Below, piece by piece: positions 35,889 to 44,940 of a DNA stretch of 59,722 nt; within the stretch, counting starts at the first letter, position 1; each line of letters begins with the position of its first letter. A program made the position numbers and the translations under genes. The stretch comes from Deltaproteobacteria bacterium. Its GTDB lineage: Bacteria; Myxococcota_A; UBA796; UBA2385. The DNA lies in contig JAEUKK010000043.1 in the NCBI GenBank assembly GCA_016792625.1, positions 1-59,722 of the forward strand, in the 5' to 3' direction. The notes under the pieces are model-generated. The model made no database searches. It was given only the letters and a program-made list of their open reading frames with translations, and had not been told where the DNA came from.

Positions 35889-36206
35889 TCAGGCGGTCGG
35901 GTTGAGGAGCAGGGTCAAGCGCTCGACCAGATCGTCGACAGGCAGGTCGATCTCGACGACCTTGTCGCGGCTGCGGTCGCCGCTGTGCAGTCGCACCGCT
36001 GATCGCGGCAGGCGCAGCAGCTCTTTGGCCAGGGCCTCGATCACGGCGGCGTTGGCGGCGCCCTCGACCGCCGGGGCCGCGACGCGCAGCTTGAGGCCGC
36101 GGCTGGGGTCGAGCTCGAGGCCGGGGCGGCGGGCGCCGGGCTGCACCCGCAGGCGCAGCCGGCTGGTCTGGGGGTCGACCACCGAGATGGCGTCGCGCAG
36201 GCTCAC
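35889..36206 (-). CDS. DUF167 (YggU/UPF0235) family protein
   Basis: A 105-residue cytoplasmic protein of the YggU family. The diagnostic blocks are LRLRVQPGARRPGLE, LKLRVAAPAVEGAANAAVIEALAKEL and VRLHSGDRSRDKVVEI. Function is unknown; related genes often lie beside yggT or pyrroline-5-carboxylate reductase genes, but here it is the last gene after a short-chain dehydrogenase, with a four-base GTGA overlap. Confidence 0.88.
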   Translation of the reverse strand: MSLRDAISVVDPQTSRLRLRVQPGARRPGLELDPSRGLKLRVAAPAVEGAANAAVIEALAKELLRLPRSAVRLHSGDRSRDKVVEIDLPVDDLVERLTLLLNPTA

Positions 36207-37033
36207 TTGGCCCGCTTGAGCGCCGCCTTGGTCACCGCCTCGATGACCCCGTCGGGCAGGGCCCAGCGGGCGAGCAGGCGCATGCGGGCGCTTTTGCCCA
36301 TCGGGTGGCGCAGGGCCGGCGAGGGGTCGGTGAGCAGGTCGACACAGCGCTCGGCCACGTCCTCGGGGTCTTCGGCGCTGGCGCTGACCTTGGCGAAAAG
36401 AGCATCAGAGCGGGCGCTCAGGTCGGCGTAGGGGCTGTCGGGCCGCTGGGCTTTGCGGCCGAGCGCCCGGTTGCGCCCGAGGATGTCGGTCTTGTAGGGC
36501 CCAGGCTCGATGATCACGACGCGCACGCCAAAGGGCGCGAGCTCGACCCGCAAGGCCTCGGTCATGCCCTCGAGCGCGTGTTTGCTCGCCGCATAGGCGC
36601 CGAGGCCGGGCAGGGCCATACGGCCGCTCACGCTGCTGATGTTTTGGATGATCCCGCTCTTTTGGGCCCGCATATGGGGCAGGACCACGTTGGTCAGCGC
36701 CCAGAGGCCAAAGACGTTGACCTCGAAGACATGGCGCACCTCGTCCTCTTCGAGGTCTTCGAGCGGCCCGCCGATCGCCACCCCGGCGTTGTTGATCAGC
36801 GCGTCGATGCGGCCCTGCTCGGCGATGATGCGGGCCACCGCCGCCTCGCGCTGGGCGGCGTCGACCACGTCGAGCGCGATGGGGTGCACCGGCAGGCCCT
36901 TGGCCGCCTCGACCAGGGGCCCGGCGGTGTTGAGGTCGCGCAGGCCCGCATAGACCGTGTGCCCGGCCCGAGCAGCGCGCAGCGCGATGTTTTGGCCAAA
37001 ACCCGAGCGGCAGCCAGTCACAAGCACAATCAT
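36203..37033 (-). CDS. Short-chain dehydrogenase/reductase
   Basis: A 276-residue classical SDR. The cofactor loop is TGCRSGFG (6-13). NNAG and the catalytic region ISSVSGRM with YAASK follow. The ending PGPYKTDI resembles many NADP-linked members acting on ketones, steroids or retinoid-like substrates; the actual substrate is unknown. The start ATG has GGAGCC upstream; the long extension in the same frame reaching 37852 runs antisense to the next gene and is rejected. It overlaps the DUF167 gene by four bases and diverges from the GNAT gene, 47 bases away. Confidence 0.88.
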   Translation of the reverse strand: MIVLVTGCRSGFGQNIALRAARAGHTVYAGLRDLNTAGPLVEAAKGLPVHPIALDVVDAAQREAAVARIIAEQGRIDALINNAGVAIGGPLEDLEEDEVRHVFEVNVFGLWALTNVVLPHMRAQKSGIIQNISSVSGRMALPGLGAYAASKHALEGMTEALRVELAPFGVRVVIIEPGPYKTDILGRNRALGRKAQRPDSPYADLSARSDALFAKVSASAEDPEDVAERCVDLLTDPSPALRHPMGKSARMRLLARWALPDGVIEAVTKAALKRAK

Positions 37034-37080
37034 GGAGGCTCCTTGTTGGGGCGCCCCTATCCTGGGGGCGGGGAGCGCTG

Positions 37081-37710
37081 ATGGCAGAGCGGCGGCTGGT
37101 CGGGAGCGCGCGGCGCCTGCGGGCCCCGGGGGGCGTTGCGGGGGGCGGGAGCCCCCCGCCCACCTCCTCCCCCTCCGTTGACGTGGCAGCAGACGACCCC
37201 CTGCGCCCTGGCTGGGCTGCGCTCGACGCCGCGCTGGGCGCGCTCGACCCCCGCCTGCGCTTAGGGCGACCGGCGGATGGCCCCGGGCTCTCGGCCCTGG
37301 TCCGCGAGCTGGCCGCCACCCAGTGGGAGGAGGCGCGGGACCCCGCCCCCTCGATGCTGCGCTTCTTGGACCAGCCCCGCTGTGGCCTGCCCCTGATCGC
37401 CGTGGAGCAGGGCCTTGTCGTCGGGCTCTGCCTGCTGCAGCACATGCCCCTGCCGCTGGACGACGGCGACCAGCTCTGCCTCGACGACCTCTACGTGCGC
37501 CGGGCCGCCCGCGGGCGGGGGCTCGGGCGCTTGCTGCTCGCTGGGGTTGACGTGCTGGCGGTCGCTCTCCACGTTCGCTACCTGTACCTGCACGTGCAGC
37601 CCGAGAAGCAGCGCGCCCGCCGGCTCTACGCCGCGGCCGGCCTCGAGGCCGTCGACACCCTGCTGATGGACAAGCTCTACGACCCGCCGGCGTCGAGCGC
37701 GCGCAGGTAG
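37081..37710 (+). CDS. GNAT family acetyltransferase
   Basis: A 209-residue N-acetyltransferase. The acetyl-CoA loop is RGRGLG (144-149), preceded by the strand CLDDLYVRRAA and followed by LYLHVQPEKQRARRLYAAAGL, typical of motif A and B. Substrate unknown. The ATG at 37081 has a good GGAG five bases upstream, but the first about 34 residues are not GNAT-like. Residues 14-28 are encoded by a copy of repeat element C. A GTG at 37183 would remove the extension but has no ribosome site. The 3' end overlaps the convergent fusion gene by 34 bases. Confidence 0.8.
   Translation: MAERRLVGSARRLRAPGGVAGGGSPPPTSSPSVDVAADDPLRPGWAALDAALGALDPRLRLGRPADGPGLSALVRELAATQWEEARDPAPSMLRFLDQPRCGLPLIAVEQGLVVGLCLLQHMPLPLDDGDQLCLDDLYVRRAARGRGLGRLLLAGVDVLAVALHVRYLYLHVQPEKQRARRLYAAAGLEAVDTLLMDKLYDPPASSARR
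37120..37163. repeat. Element C copy inside the GNAT reading frame
   Basis: The sequence GGGGGGCGTTGCGGGGGGC followed by GGGAGCCCCCCGCCC is, on the minus strand, the same GC hairpin plus CAACGCCCC pattern found after the carbonic anhydrase and gshB genes. Here it is in frame with the GNAT coding sequence and supplies an APGGVAGGGSPPP-like segment. Confidence 0.6.
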
Positions 37711-40079
37711 CGCTCGACCGCCGCCGCGGCCTCAGGCGGGCCCAGCGTGAAGCGCAGCGCCCAGAGCGGGCCTTCGGGGCCACGTAAGCGCAGGGTGGCC
37801 GGCCGGGCCCCGGCCCGGGCCGCAGCCAGCTCCAGCTCGGCCTCTGTGACATCAGCGTCCAGCTCGATCATCACGAAGGGGGCGTCGGTCTCCCAGGCCC
37901 GCCAGCGCCGTCCCGCCCGCCCGCCGATGCGCCGGGCCGCGTCCACGGCGGCTTGGCGGTCGGCGCCGTAGCGCCCGCGGTGCCGCAGGGCCGCGCGGCA
38001 GGTGCGCAGGGCGGCCGGCGACAAGCCCAGGCTGAGGGTCAGGGCCGGCGGCAGCGCCCCGACCACAAAACCCACCCGCAGCCCGGGCAGGCCAAAGAGC
38101 GTGCTCATGCTGCCGATGAGGCGCGGGCCCGGCGCGCTCGCCCCGCCGCAGAGCCGCAGCAGGGGGCTCTGCAGGGGCTCGTAGACCCCGTCGAGGAGGA
38201 GGCGCGCGCCCCACTTCGCGGCCAGGGGCTCGAGGATGGCCGCAGGCAGGGCGTGCCCGGTGGGGTTGTTCGGGCTGCCCACCAGCAGCAGGGCGTCGGA
38301 GTGGGCGTCGAGGATCGGCCCCCAGTCGGCGGGGGCCACTGCGGCCCGGTGCCCGCCGGCGGTGGTCTGCTCGACCCGCACGGGCAGCTCGACCACCTCG
38401 AGGCCCAGCCCGCGGGCCATCTCGGCGTAGGCCGGCCAGCTCAGCGCGGGCAACAGCAGGGGCCGGCCGGCGGCCCGCTCGAGCAAGAGCAGCTTGAGCA
38501 GGGCATCTTCGCCGCCGTGGGTCAGGGTCAGGGCGGCGGGCGCCACGCCCAGCGCCGCGGCCAGCTCGTCGCGCAGGCCGAGGGCGTCGCTCTGGTCGTA
38601 GTCGCTGAGATCGGCCTCGCTGGCGCTGCGCAGCGCGTCGACCACCGGTGCGGGGTGCACGAAGTGCCAGCCCATGCGGTCGAGGCGCAGGGGCTCGACG
38701 GCGTCGCGCGGCGCCCGCAGCACCTGGCGGGCGGTGAACTCGAGCAGGCCGGCCTCGCCCAGCTCGACCCCGTGACCGCTGCCGCGCAGGCCGCCGAAGG
38801 GCAGCCGGGGATCGCTGGTCGCCGGGCCGTTGAGCGCCACCGTGCCGGCCCGCAGCTGGCTGGCGAGCCTGAGGGCCTCGGCCCCGCGGGTGGAGAAAAG
38901 AGCGGCGCCCAGGCCATAGTCGGTGTCGTCAGCCAAGCGGAGGGCCTCGGCCTCGCCGTCGGCCACCTGCAGGCTGAGCACCGGGCCGAAGAGCTCCTCG
39001 CGGGCGGCGGGCGCGTGGGCGGGCACCACGTCGAGCACGGTCAGCGCGTAAAATGCGCCGGGGCCGGGCAAGGCGTGACCGCCGCGCAGGAGACGGGCCC
39101 CCGCGGCCAGGCTGGCCTCGACCTGGGCGTGCAGGCGGTCGCGGGCGGCGGGGCTGATGAGCGGGCCGAGCCCCACCCGCGGATCGCGCGGATCACCGAC
39201 CAGCACGGCGTCGACGCGGCGCAAGATCGCCGCGCGCAGGCCGGCGTGGGCGCCCGCGGTGACGATGACCCGCTTGGCGCTCAGGCAGGCCTGGCCGGCG
39301 TTCTTGAGCCGGCTCTGCACGATGACCTCGGCGGCCAGCTCGAGGTCGGCGTCGTCGAGGACGACGTAGGCGTCGTTGCCCCCGAGCTCGAGCACCACCT
39401 TCTTGCGCGCCGCCCCGGCCGCCGCGCCGAGCGCGGCCCCGGCCACCGGGCCGCCGACCACGACCACGCCCTGGATGGCCGGGTGGGCGATCGCCGCGCG
39501 GGTGGCCGCCTCGCTGAGCAGGAGCACCGCGGCCGGGCCCTCGAGGCCCGCCGCCCGCAGCGGGCCGCAGAGCGCGGCGCTGGACAGGGCGGCGGCCGGC
39601 GCGGGCTTGATCAACGCGCCGTTGCCCACGGCGAGGTTCGGGGCGAGGCAGCGGAGCGCCTGCCAGATCGGGTAGTTCGCCGGCATCACGCCGAGCACCA
39701 CGCCCCGGGGCACCGGCCGCACCCAGGCGTCGACGCCCTCGAGGCGCTGGTAGACACTGCGCAGGGCGCCCGGCGCGATCTCGACGATGGCCTCGCAGAG
39801 GGCCGCCGCCTTCTGCACCTCGGCCCGGCCCTCGACGAGGCGCTTGCCCAGCTCGGCGGCCATCTGGTCAGCGAGGCGCGGGGCCTCGGCCGACAAGGCG
39901 GCGCCCAGCGCCCGCACCGCGTCGAGGCGGGCGGGCAGGGGCACCGCGGCCCAAGCGGCGGCGGCGGCTTCCAGCGCGTCGAGCGCCGGCGCGGCGGCGG
40001 CGGGGTCGAGGGCCGCGGGCGCGGCGAGCAGCGCGCCGCTGGTCGGGTCGACGGAGCGATAGGCGCTGCTGGCGGTCAT
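37677..40079 (-). CDS. Aldehyde dehydrogenase fused to an aminotransferase-fold domain lacking the PLP lysine
   Basis: An 800-residue two-domain protein. Residues 1-460 are an aldehyde dehydrogenase close to the succinate-semialdehyde group: Asn135 in PANYP, Glu231 in LELGG, catalytic Cys265 in NAGQACLS, and FGGLRGSGHGVELGEAGLLEF near the domain end. Residues about 470-800 are a fold-type I aminotransferase-like domain (HisC-like): HGGED phosphate-loop region, Asn605 in GSPNNPTG and Asp630 in LLLDGVYEP. Where the Schiff-base lysine belongs (SK..GL.GLR), the sequence is SMSTLFGLPGLR, with Thr660. The second domain may bind a ligand rather than transaminate. No stop or frameshift breaks the fusion. 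Confidence 0.85.
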   Translation of the reverse strand: MTASSAYRSVDPTSGALLAAPAALDPAAAAPALDALEAAAAAWAAVPLPARLDAVRALGAALSAEAPRLADQMAAELGKRLVEGRAEVQKAAALCEAIVEIAPGALRSVYQRLEGVDAWVRPVPRGVVLGVMPANYPIWQALRCLAPNLAVGNGALIKPAPAAALSSAALCGPLRAAGLEGPAAVLLLSEAATRAAIAHPAIQGVVVVGGPVAGAALGAAAGAARKKVVLELGGNDAYVVLDDADLELAAEVIVQSRLKNAGQACLSAKRVIVTAGAHAGLRAAILRRVDAVLVGDPRDPRVGLGPLISPAARDRLHAQVEASLAAGARLLRGGHALPGPGAFYALTVLDVVPAHAPAAREELFGPVLSLQVADGEAEALRLADDTDYGLGAALFSTRGAEALRLASQLRAGTVALNGPATSDPRLPFGGLRGSGHGVELGEAGLLEFTARQVLRAPRDAVEPLRLDRMGWHFVHPAPVVDALRSASEADLSDYDQSDALGLRDELAAALGVAPAALTLTHGGEDALLKLLLLERAAGRPLLLPALSWPAYAEMARGLGLEVVELPVRVEQTTAGGHRAAVAPADWGPILDAHSDALLLVGSPNNPTGHALPAAILEPLAAKWGARLLLDGVYEPLQSPLLRLCGGASAPGPRLIGSMSTLFGLPGLRVGFVVGALPPALTLSLGLSPAALRTCRAALRHRGRYGADRQAAVDAARRIGGRAGRRWRAWETDAPFVMIELDADVTEAELELAAARAGARPATLRLRGPEGPLWALRFTLGPPEAAAAVERYLRALDAGGS

Positions 40080-40222
40080 CTTCGCGCGGCCTCTTGCCCA
40101 CCCCCGGGGGACAGGGGCGAGGGGGCCGGCTAACGGCCCGCGCCGCTGTAAGGCAGGGCCCACGCCCGGCGTTGCCGGCGCGCCGCGGCCCCGCCCTCGT
40201 CTACGGCCGCATCGGGGTGAAC

Positions 40223-41500
40223 ATGACGGTCTGGTTGACGCTATTTTCGCGGTTTGTGCAGGCGGGCCTGCGCCCGCTCGCCGCCCTCGCCCTGCTCGTG
40301 GTGCTCGGGCCCGGCTGCATGAAGCGGGCCGACGGCGTGAGCGAGAGCTACGGCCACGGCGGCTATGGCCCCGGGGCCGGCGCGCCGGCCGCCGACTATG
40401 CCGAGGCTGAGGTCGCTTCGAGCCGATCCATGACCCGGGCCGCGGCCGCGCCGGCCCCCAAGCGGGCCGCGCCGCGGGCGCCGGGCGCGATGCCGCCGCC
40501 CCCGCCGCCGATGGCCGAGCCGATGGCGCTGCAGGGCGCCGCGCCCGAGGAGCAGGCGCCCGCCCCCGACGAGGGCCGGATGATCCACTACACCGGCTAC
40601 GCCCGCCTTCGCGTCGATAAGGTCGACGCGGCCACCGACGCGCTGGGCGCCCTGGCCACCCGGCTGGGCGGTTTTGTCGAGCGCTCGGGCGGGGGCACCA
40701 TGACCCTGCGCGTGCCGGTCGCCCGTTTTGAAGAGGCGATGACCGCCGTGCTCGGCAGCGGCGAGGTGGTCGAGAAGAGCATCTCAGCCCAGGACGTGAC
40801 TGACGCCTTCGTCTCGGTCGAGCTGCGCTTGGCCACCTTGCGCAACACCCTCGCCCGCTTGCAAACCTTGTTGGCCAAGTCCCAAGATGAGCAAGAGAAG
40901 CTGATGCTCGTCCGCGAGATCCAGCGTGTGTCCGAGGAGATCGACCGCTTCGCCTCGCAGTCCCGCACCTTGGCCGACCTCGCCGAGCTCTCGCGCATCA
41001 ACGTCAGCCTCATGCCCCGCGAGGCCCTCGCCTGGCAGGACGCGAGCGATGAGAGCGCCGCCTTCCTCTGGCTGCGCAAGCTGAGCCCCTTTCAGCAAGA
41101 CATCGTGCAGCAGGGCAAGCTGCTGCGGGCCCAAGCCCCGGCGGGCATGGTCGAGCTCGACCTGCACCGGCGTTTTGTGGCCGAGAGCCCCGAGGGCGCG
41201 CGCTTGTGGACCGGGCGCATTGACAACCCCAACCAAGGTGACGCGGCCTTTTGGGCCTCGGCCCTGACTCACCGCCTGGGGCGCGACTTCGCGCTCGCTG
41301 AGCGCAGCAAGATCGCCGGCTTTGAGGCGGTGCGCCTCGTATCGCGCGGCGACAAGCCCTACACTTGGTTCATCCTCATCCAGGTGCATGGCGACAAGCT
41401 GCACCTCGCCGAGGCCTACTACCCCTCGGACAGCGTCGAGCAGCGCTACCACAAGGCCGTCGTCGACGCCCTCATCGCCCAGTTTGGAGGTGGCGCGTGA
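40223..41500 (+). CDS. DUF4349 domain lipoprotein
   Basis: A 425-residue exported lipoprotein. The lipobox LGPGC gives Cys32. A Pro/Ala/Met-rich linker (about 70-120) is followed by a DUF4349 domain: IHYTGYARLRVDKVDAATDALG, GGFVERSGGGTMTLRVP, the coiled-coil VTDAFVSVELRLATLRNTLARL with EEIDRFASQSRTLADL, then SRINVSL. The C-terminal 150 residues form a further domain shared with the next gene (FEAVRLVSRGDKPYTWFIL). DUF4349 proteins are of unknown function. An alternative GTG start is six bases upstream. The stop overlaps the next start (GTGA). Confidence 0.83.
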   Translation: MTVWLTLFSRFVQAGLRPLAALALLVVLGPGCMKRADGVSESYGHGGYGPGAGAPAADYAEAEVASSRSMTRAAAAPAPKRAAPRAPGAMPPPPPPMAEPMALQGAAPEEQAPAPDEGRMIHYTGYARLRVDKVDAATDALGALATRLGGFVERSGGGTMTLRVPVARFEEAMTAVLGSGEVVEKSISAQDVTDAFVSVELRLATLRNTLARLQTLLAKSQDEQEKLMLVREIQRVSEEIDRFASQSRTLADLAELSRINVSLMPREALAWQDASDESAAFLWLRKLSPFQQDIVQQGKLLRAQAPAGMVELDLHRRFVAESPEGARLWTGRIDNPNQGDAAFWASALTHRLGRDFALAERSKIAGFEAVRLVSRGDKPYTWFILIQVHGDKLHLAEAYYPSDSVEQRYHKAVVDALIAQFGGGA

Positions 41501-42585
41501 CCCGCCCCGCCCTGCCCGCTCCGCTCCGCTGGGCCGCCCTGGCCCTGGCCCTCCACCTGCCCCTGGTCGCGCGGGCCGCCCCTGCCGCGCCCGCGGCGAG
41601 CTCCACCAGCGGCGCCGCCGCCGAGGGCGCGCTGGCGCCCATCCCCGAGGGCTCGGCCTTCACCGCCGCCCTCTCGCTGCGGGTCGACGACCGCGAAGCG
41701 GCCCTCCAGAAGGCCATCGCGCTCACCCGGGCCCACAAGGGCTGGTTCGCCAGCCTGAGCGATGACCGCGTCTCGCTGCGGGTTCCGGTGGGCGAGGCCC
41801 GCGCCCTCGTCGAGGAGCTGCGCCAGCAGGGTGAGGTCTTCGAGCGCAGCTTCGAGAGCCAGGACCTGCGCGCCCAGCGCGCCGAGCTCGAGAGCCGCCT
41901 CAAGGCCCGCCGCACCGTGCTCGACCAGTACATGGCCGTGCTGGCCACCGCTTCGGTGCACTCGGTGGTCGCGGTGGAGCAAGAGGTGACCCGGGTCATC
42001 GCCGAGATCGAGGGCATCGAGGGCCAGCTGCGCGTGATCGACGACCGGGCGGGCATCGCCCGCGTCGACGTCGGCTTCGTCTACCGCGACCGGGCCGCCC
42101 CGCTGCGCGACGGCACGAGCAGCTTCGCCTGGCTCAACCAGATGAACATGGCCGACCTGCTCAGTGATCTGCAGCAGGGGCGGCGCGCCAGCCGCTCGGC
42201 CAGCCGACCGACCGCGCCCGAGGGCTTCGCGCCCTACCGCAAGGCCTGGCGCTTTCAGGCGGTGAGCGCCGACGACGTGATCTACCGGGTGCGCTCGCAC
42301 AAAAACAAGCCCAAGGCCGCGCTGCCCTTCTGGAAGGAGGCCCTGCGCCAGCGCATGATCGACGCCGGCTACCGGCTGGTCGCCGAGCAGAAGATCGAGA
42401 GCGACGGCCAGGAGGGCTACCTGCTCGAGCTGGCCGGCGCGAACGGCCCCAAAGACCAGGCCTACCTGATCGGGCTCTACGTGCGCGGCGGGCGGCTGAT
42501 CACCGTCGAGGCCACGGGTGAGGCCACCGAGATGGCCGCCCAGCGCGCCGCAGTCGTCAAGGCGATGCAGCAGCTCGGCCTGTGA
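41497..42585 (+). CDS. Exported DUF4349-like protein, paralogue of the preceding gene
   Basis: A 362-residue protein with a signal peptide (about 1-28, Ala/Leu-rich, ending ARAAP; no lipobox Cys). It shares with its neighbour the layout LSLRVDDREAALQKAI, SLSDDRVSLRVPVGEARALVEEL, SFESQDLRAQRAELESRLKA and a long coiled-coil helix, then a C-terminal domain with WRFQAVSADDVIYRVRS and GYLLELAGANGPKDQAYLIG. The two probably act together, one lipid-anchored and one soluble or processed. GTG start within a four-base overlap. Confidence 0.8.
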   Translation: MTRPALPAPLRWAALALALHLPLVARAAPAAPAASSTSGAAAEGALAPIPEGSAFTAALSLRVDDREAALQKAIALTRAHKGWFASLSDDRVSLRVPVGEARALVEELRQQGEVFERSFESQDLRAQRAELESRLKARRTVLDQYMAVLATASVHSVVAVEQEVTRVIAEIEGIEGQLRVIDDRAGIARVDVGFVYRDRAAPLRDGTSSFAWLNQMNMADLLSDLQQGRRASRSASRPTAPEGFAPYRKAWRFQAVSADDVIYRVRSHKNKPKAALPFWKEALRQRMIDAGYRLVAEQKIESDGQEGYLLELAGANGPKDQAYLIGLYVRGGRLITVEATGEATEMAAQRAAVVKAMQQLGL

Positions 42586-42621
42586 TAGGCGGGCGGCCCG
42601 CCCCGCGCCCCGGAGCCGCCC

Positions 42622-43269
42622 GTGCCCCCCTCCGATCCGCCTGCGCCCGACCGCTCCCCCGCCGCGACCGACCCGGCCGCGGTGGGCCTCGCCGCGCTCG
42701 ACCGCGCCGCGGCGGCTGATCTGGCGGGGGCCCTCGCGCTGCTGCGGCCGGCCCTGGCCGTGCGCCGCCCCGACGACGCGCTGATCGAGGCCCTCACCGG
42801 CCTCGGCGACTGCCCCGAGGCCCGCCAGCGCTGCACAGCGGGCAAGCACCTGATCGAGCTGCAGATCAGCACGCTCGAGGCCCTGCGGCCCGGGCCCCTG
42901 CGCACCGGCCTGCTGCTCAGCGTGGCCGAGCTTGAGTGCGCCCAGCGTGAGCCTGTGTGGGCCGCCGCTTGGGTCAAGCGCGCGATGACCGAGGCGCCCG
43001 GCGACCCCCGGCCCTGGGACCTGCTCGACCTGCTGCTCGACGCCTACCCGAAGATGCCGGTCGACGGCCGCACCAAAGAGCAGCTGCGGGCCCTGCGCGA
43101 CGCCCAGCGTGGCCCGACCGCCGCTGACCTTGAGGATGAGGACGCCGAGATCACCCTCGTCGACGTCAACCCCGACGATGTCTATTGGGAGGGCTGGGAC
43201 GGCAGCCTGCCCGACCAGGGCCTCGGCCCGCTGCGCCCGGATGGCTCCGCCGCCGGGCCGCGGCGGTGA
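42622..43269 (+). CDS. Protein of unknown function, probably helical repeat
   Basis: A 215-residue protein that I do not recognise. Residues about 20-160 are predicted helical with TPR-like periodicity (ALDRAAAADLAGALALLRPALA, LLLSVAELECAQREPVWAAAWVKRAM). It has three to four Cys residues (CPEARQRC, ELECAQ) and an acidic C-terminus. No signal peptide. The GTG has GGAG upstream. It sits in an apparent operon with the two DUF4349 genes and overlaps the next gene by four bases. Confidence 0.65.
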   Translation: MPPSDPPAPDRSPAATDPAAVGLAALDRAAAADLAGALALLRPALAVRRPDDALIEALTGLGDCPEARQRCTAGKHLIELQISTLEALRPGPLRTGLLLSVAELECAQREPVWAAAWVKRAMTEAPGDPRPWDLLDLLLDAYPKMPVDGRTKEQLRALRDAQRGPTAADLEDEDAEITLVDVNPDDVYWEGWDGSLPDQGLGPLRPDGSAAGPRR

Positions 43270-44921
43270 GCGAGGCGCGGGGGCTCAGCCCGGGCGCGGC
43301 CGCGGCGCTCTGCCTGGGCCTCGCGCTGCCCTTCCTCACCAAGCCGGTGCACCTCGACGACGCCAACTTCTTGGTGTTGGCCCGCGGCGCGGCGCTGGAC
43401 CCCTGGCGCCCCCACGCGGTCACGATCAACTGGCAAGGCACGACCGAGCGGGCTTTTGACGTGCTGAGCAACCCGCCGGGCATCGGCTGGTGGCTGGCCC
43501 CCTTCTGGGACGCCCCGGTCTGGGCCCAGCGGGCGTGGATGTTGCCCTGGCTGCTGCCCGCGCTGCTCGGCGCCTGGGTCTTAGGGCAGCGGGTCGCCCG
43601 GCGCGGGGCCGAGGCCATGGTCTTGATCTGCGCGGCGCCCTCGGCCGCGCTGGCCGCCGGCGCGCTGATGCCCGACCTGCCCTTGCTCGGCCTCACCCTG
43701 CTCGGCATGAGCCTGCTGCTCGGCGGCTGGCCGCGGGCCGGCGCCTTGGTGATCGGCCTGGGCGCGGTCTTTCGGTACAGCGCGCTCGGGCTCGTCCCCG
43801 TGGCGGCCTTAGCCGGCGCCCTGGCCGCGCCGCCGGGTCGGCGCTTAGGGGGCGGTGCGGTCTGCTTCAGCTTGGCCCTGGCCCCGGCGCTGGGCTTGGC
43901 CGCCCATGACCTCGACGCCTACGGCGAGGTGCACCTGCTGGCCATGGTCGGCTTCCAGGCCGTGAGCAACGATGAGGACGCCATCCTCCACAAGTTGGGC
44001 GCCCTGGTCGCCGGGCTCGGCGGCGCCCTGGCCCTGCCCACGCTGGGCGGCCGGCGCACGCGCCTGCGGGGCGCGGCGGTGGGCGCGGCGCTGGGCCTGC
44101 TGCTCGGGCGGGCGGCGGGCCACGCCGGGATCGGCCTGCTGTGGACCACCCTGATGGTGGCGGCCGGCGGCGCCACCCTCGAGGCGGCCCGGGTCTCGAT
44201 GCGCGGCCACCCGAAGACCCGCGCCCGCGCGCTCGGCCTCTGGCTGCTGTGCGGGCTGCTCTTCTTGCTGACCCTGCGCTTCGCCGCGGCCCGCTACTGG
44301 CTGCCCTTCTTCGCGCCGGCGGTCTTGCTCCCGCTCAAAGACGCGCCGGTGCGACGGGTGCGCCTCGCCACCACGCTGGCCCCCCTGCTCGCGCTGCTGC
44401 TGGTCGCCGACGACGCGCGCCTCGCCTGGGCCCAGCGCCAGCTCGCCCAGTGGGCCGCCGACACCCGCCTCGCCGACCGCCCGGCCCGCTTCGCCGGCCA
44501 CTGGGGTTGGCAGCACCACCTCGAGAGCGTCGATCTGCGGCCGCTGGACGACGATCAGGCCCTGCCGGTGGGCACGGTGCTGCTGCGCAGCGCGGCGGCC
44601 TGGCCGCAGTCCCCCGGGCCGGGCTGCTGGCGTGAGCTGGGGGCGGCGGAGCTCGGCCCCGCCTTGCCCCTGCCCCGGGTCCACACCCGGGATGGCCTCG
44701 GGAACATCCACTCCTACGTCATTTCGGGGGAGCCCCCTCTCCCCGTGCTCGCGCCCTGGGGCTTCGGGATGGACCCCTACGACCGCGCGACCGCCTGGCA
44801 GGCGCGGGCCTGCGGGCCGGGGGAGGCGCCGGGCCCGCTGCCGGTGGGGGATGGTTGGGGAGGAGCCCCGCCCCCCGATGTGATTGATGCGGCGGAGGGC
44901 GAACCGCCGGACGGGGGCTGA
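43266..44921 (+). CDS. Polytopic membrane protein, probable GT39-type glycosyltransferase
   Basis: A 551-residue integral membrane protein with about ten to twelve hydrophobic segments in residues 8-400, then a soluble C-terminal domain. The first periplasmic loop has the acidic pair HLDD (Asp31/Asp32), as in ArnT/PMT-type GT39 enzymes that use polyprenyl-phosphate sugars, and the following PPGIGWWLAPFW segment fits the family. The acceptor could be lipid A, protein or another glycan. Start is a GTG overlapping the previous stop; it ends the four-gene plus-strand operon. Confidence 0.78.
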   Translation: MSEARGLSPGAAAALCLGLALPFLTKPVHLDDANFLVLARGAALDPWRPHAVTINWQGTTERAFDVLSNPPGIGWWLAPFWDAPVWAQRAWMLPWLLPALLGAWVLGQRVARRGAEAMVLICAAPSAALAAGALMPDLPLLGLTLLGMSLLLGGWPRAGALVIGLGAVFRYSALGLVPVAALAGALAAPPGRRLGGGAVCFSLALAPALGLAAHDLDAYGEVHLLAMVGFQAVSNDEDAILHKLGALVAGLGGALALPTLGGRRTRLRGAAVGAALGLLLGRAAGHAGIGLLWTTLMVAAGGATLEAARVSMRGHPKTRARALGLWLLCGLLFLLTLRFAAARYWLPFFAPAVLLPLKDAPVRRVRLATTLAPLLALLLVADDARLAWAQRQLAQWAADTRLADRPARFAGHWGWQHHLESVDLRPLDDDQALPVGTVLLRSAAAWPQSPGPGCWRELGAAELGPALPLPRVHTRDGLGNIHSYVISGEPPLPVLAPWGFGMDPYDRATAWQARACGPGEAPGPLPVGDGWGGAPPPDVIDAAEGEPPDGG

Positions 44922-44940
44922 GCGGGCCAGGCCCGCGGCC

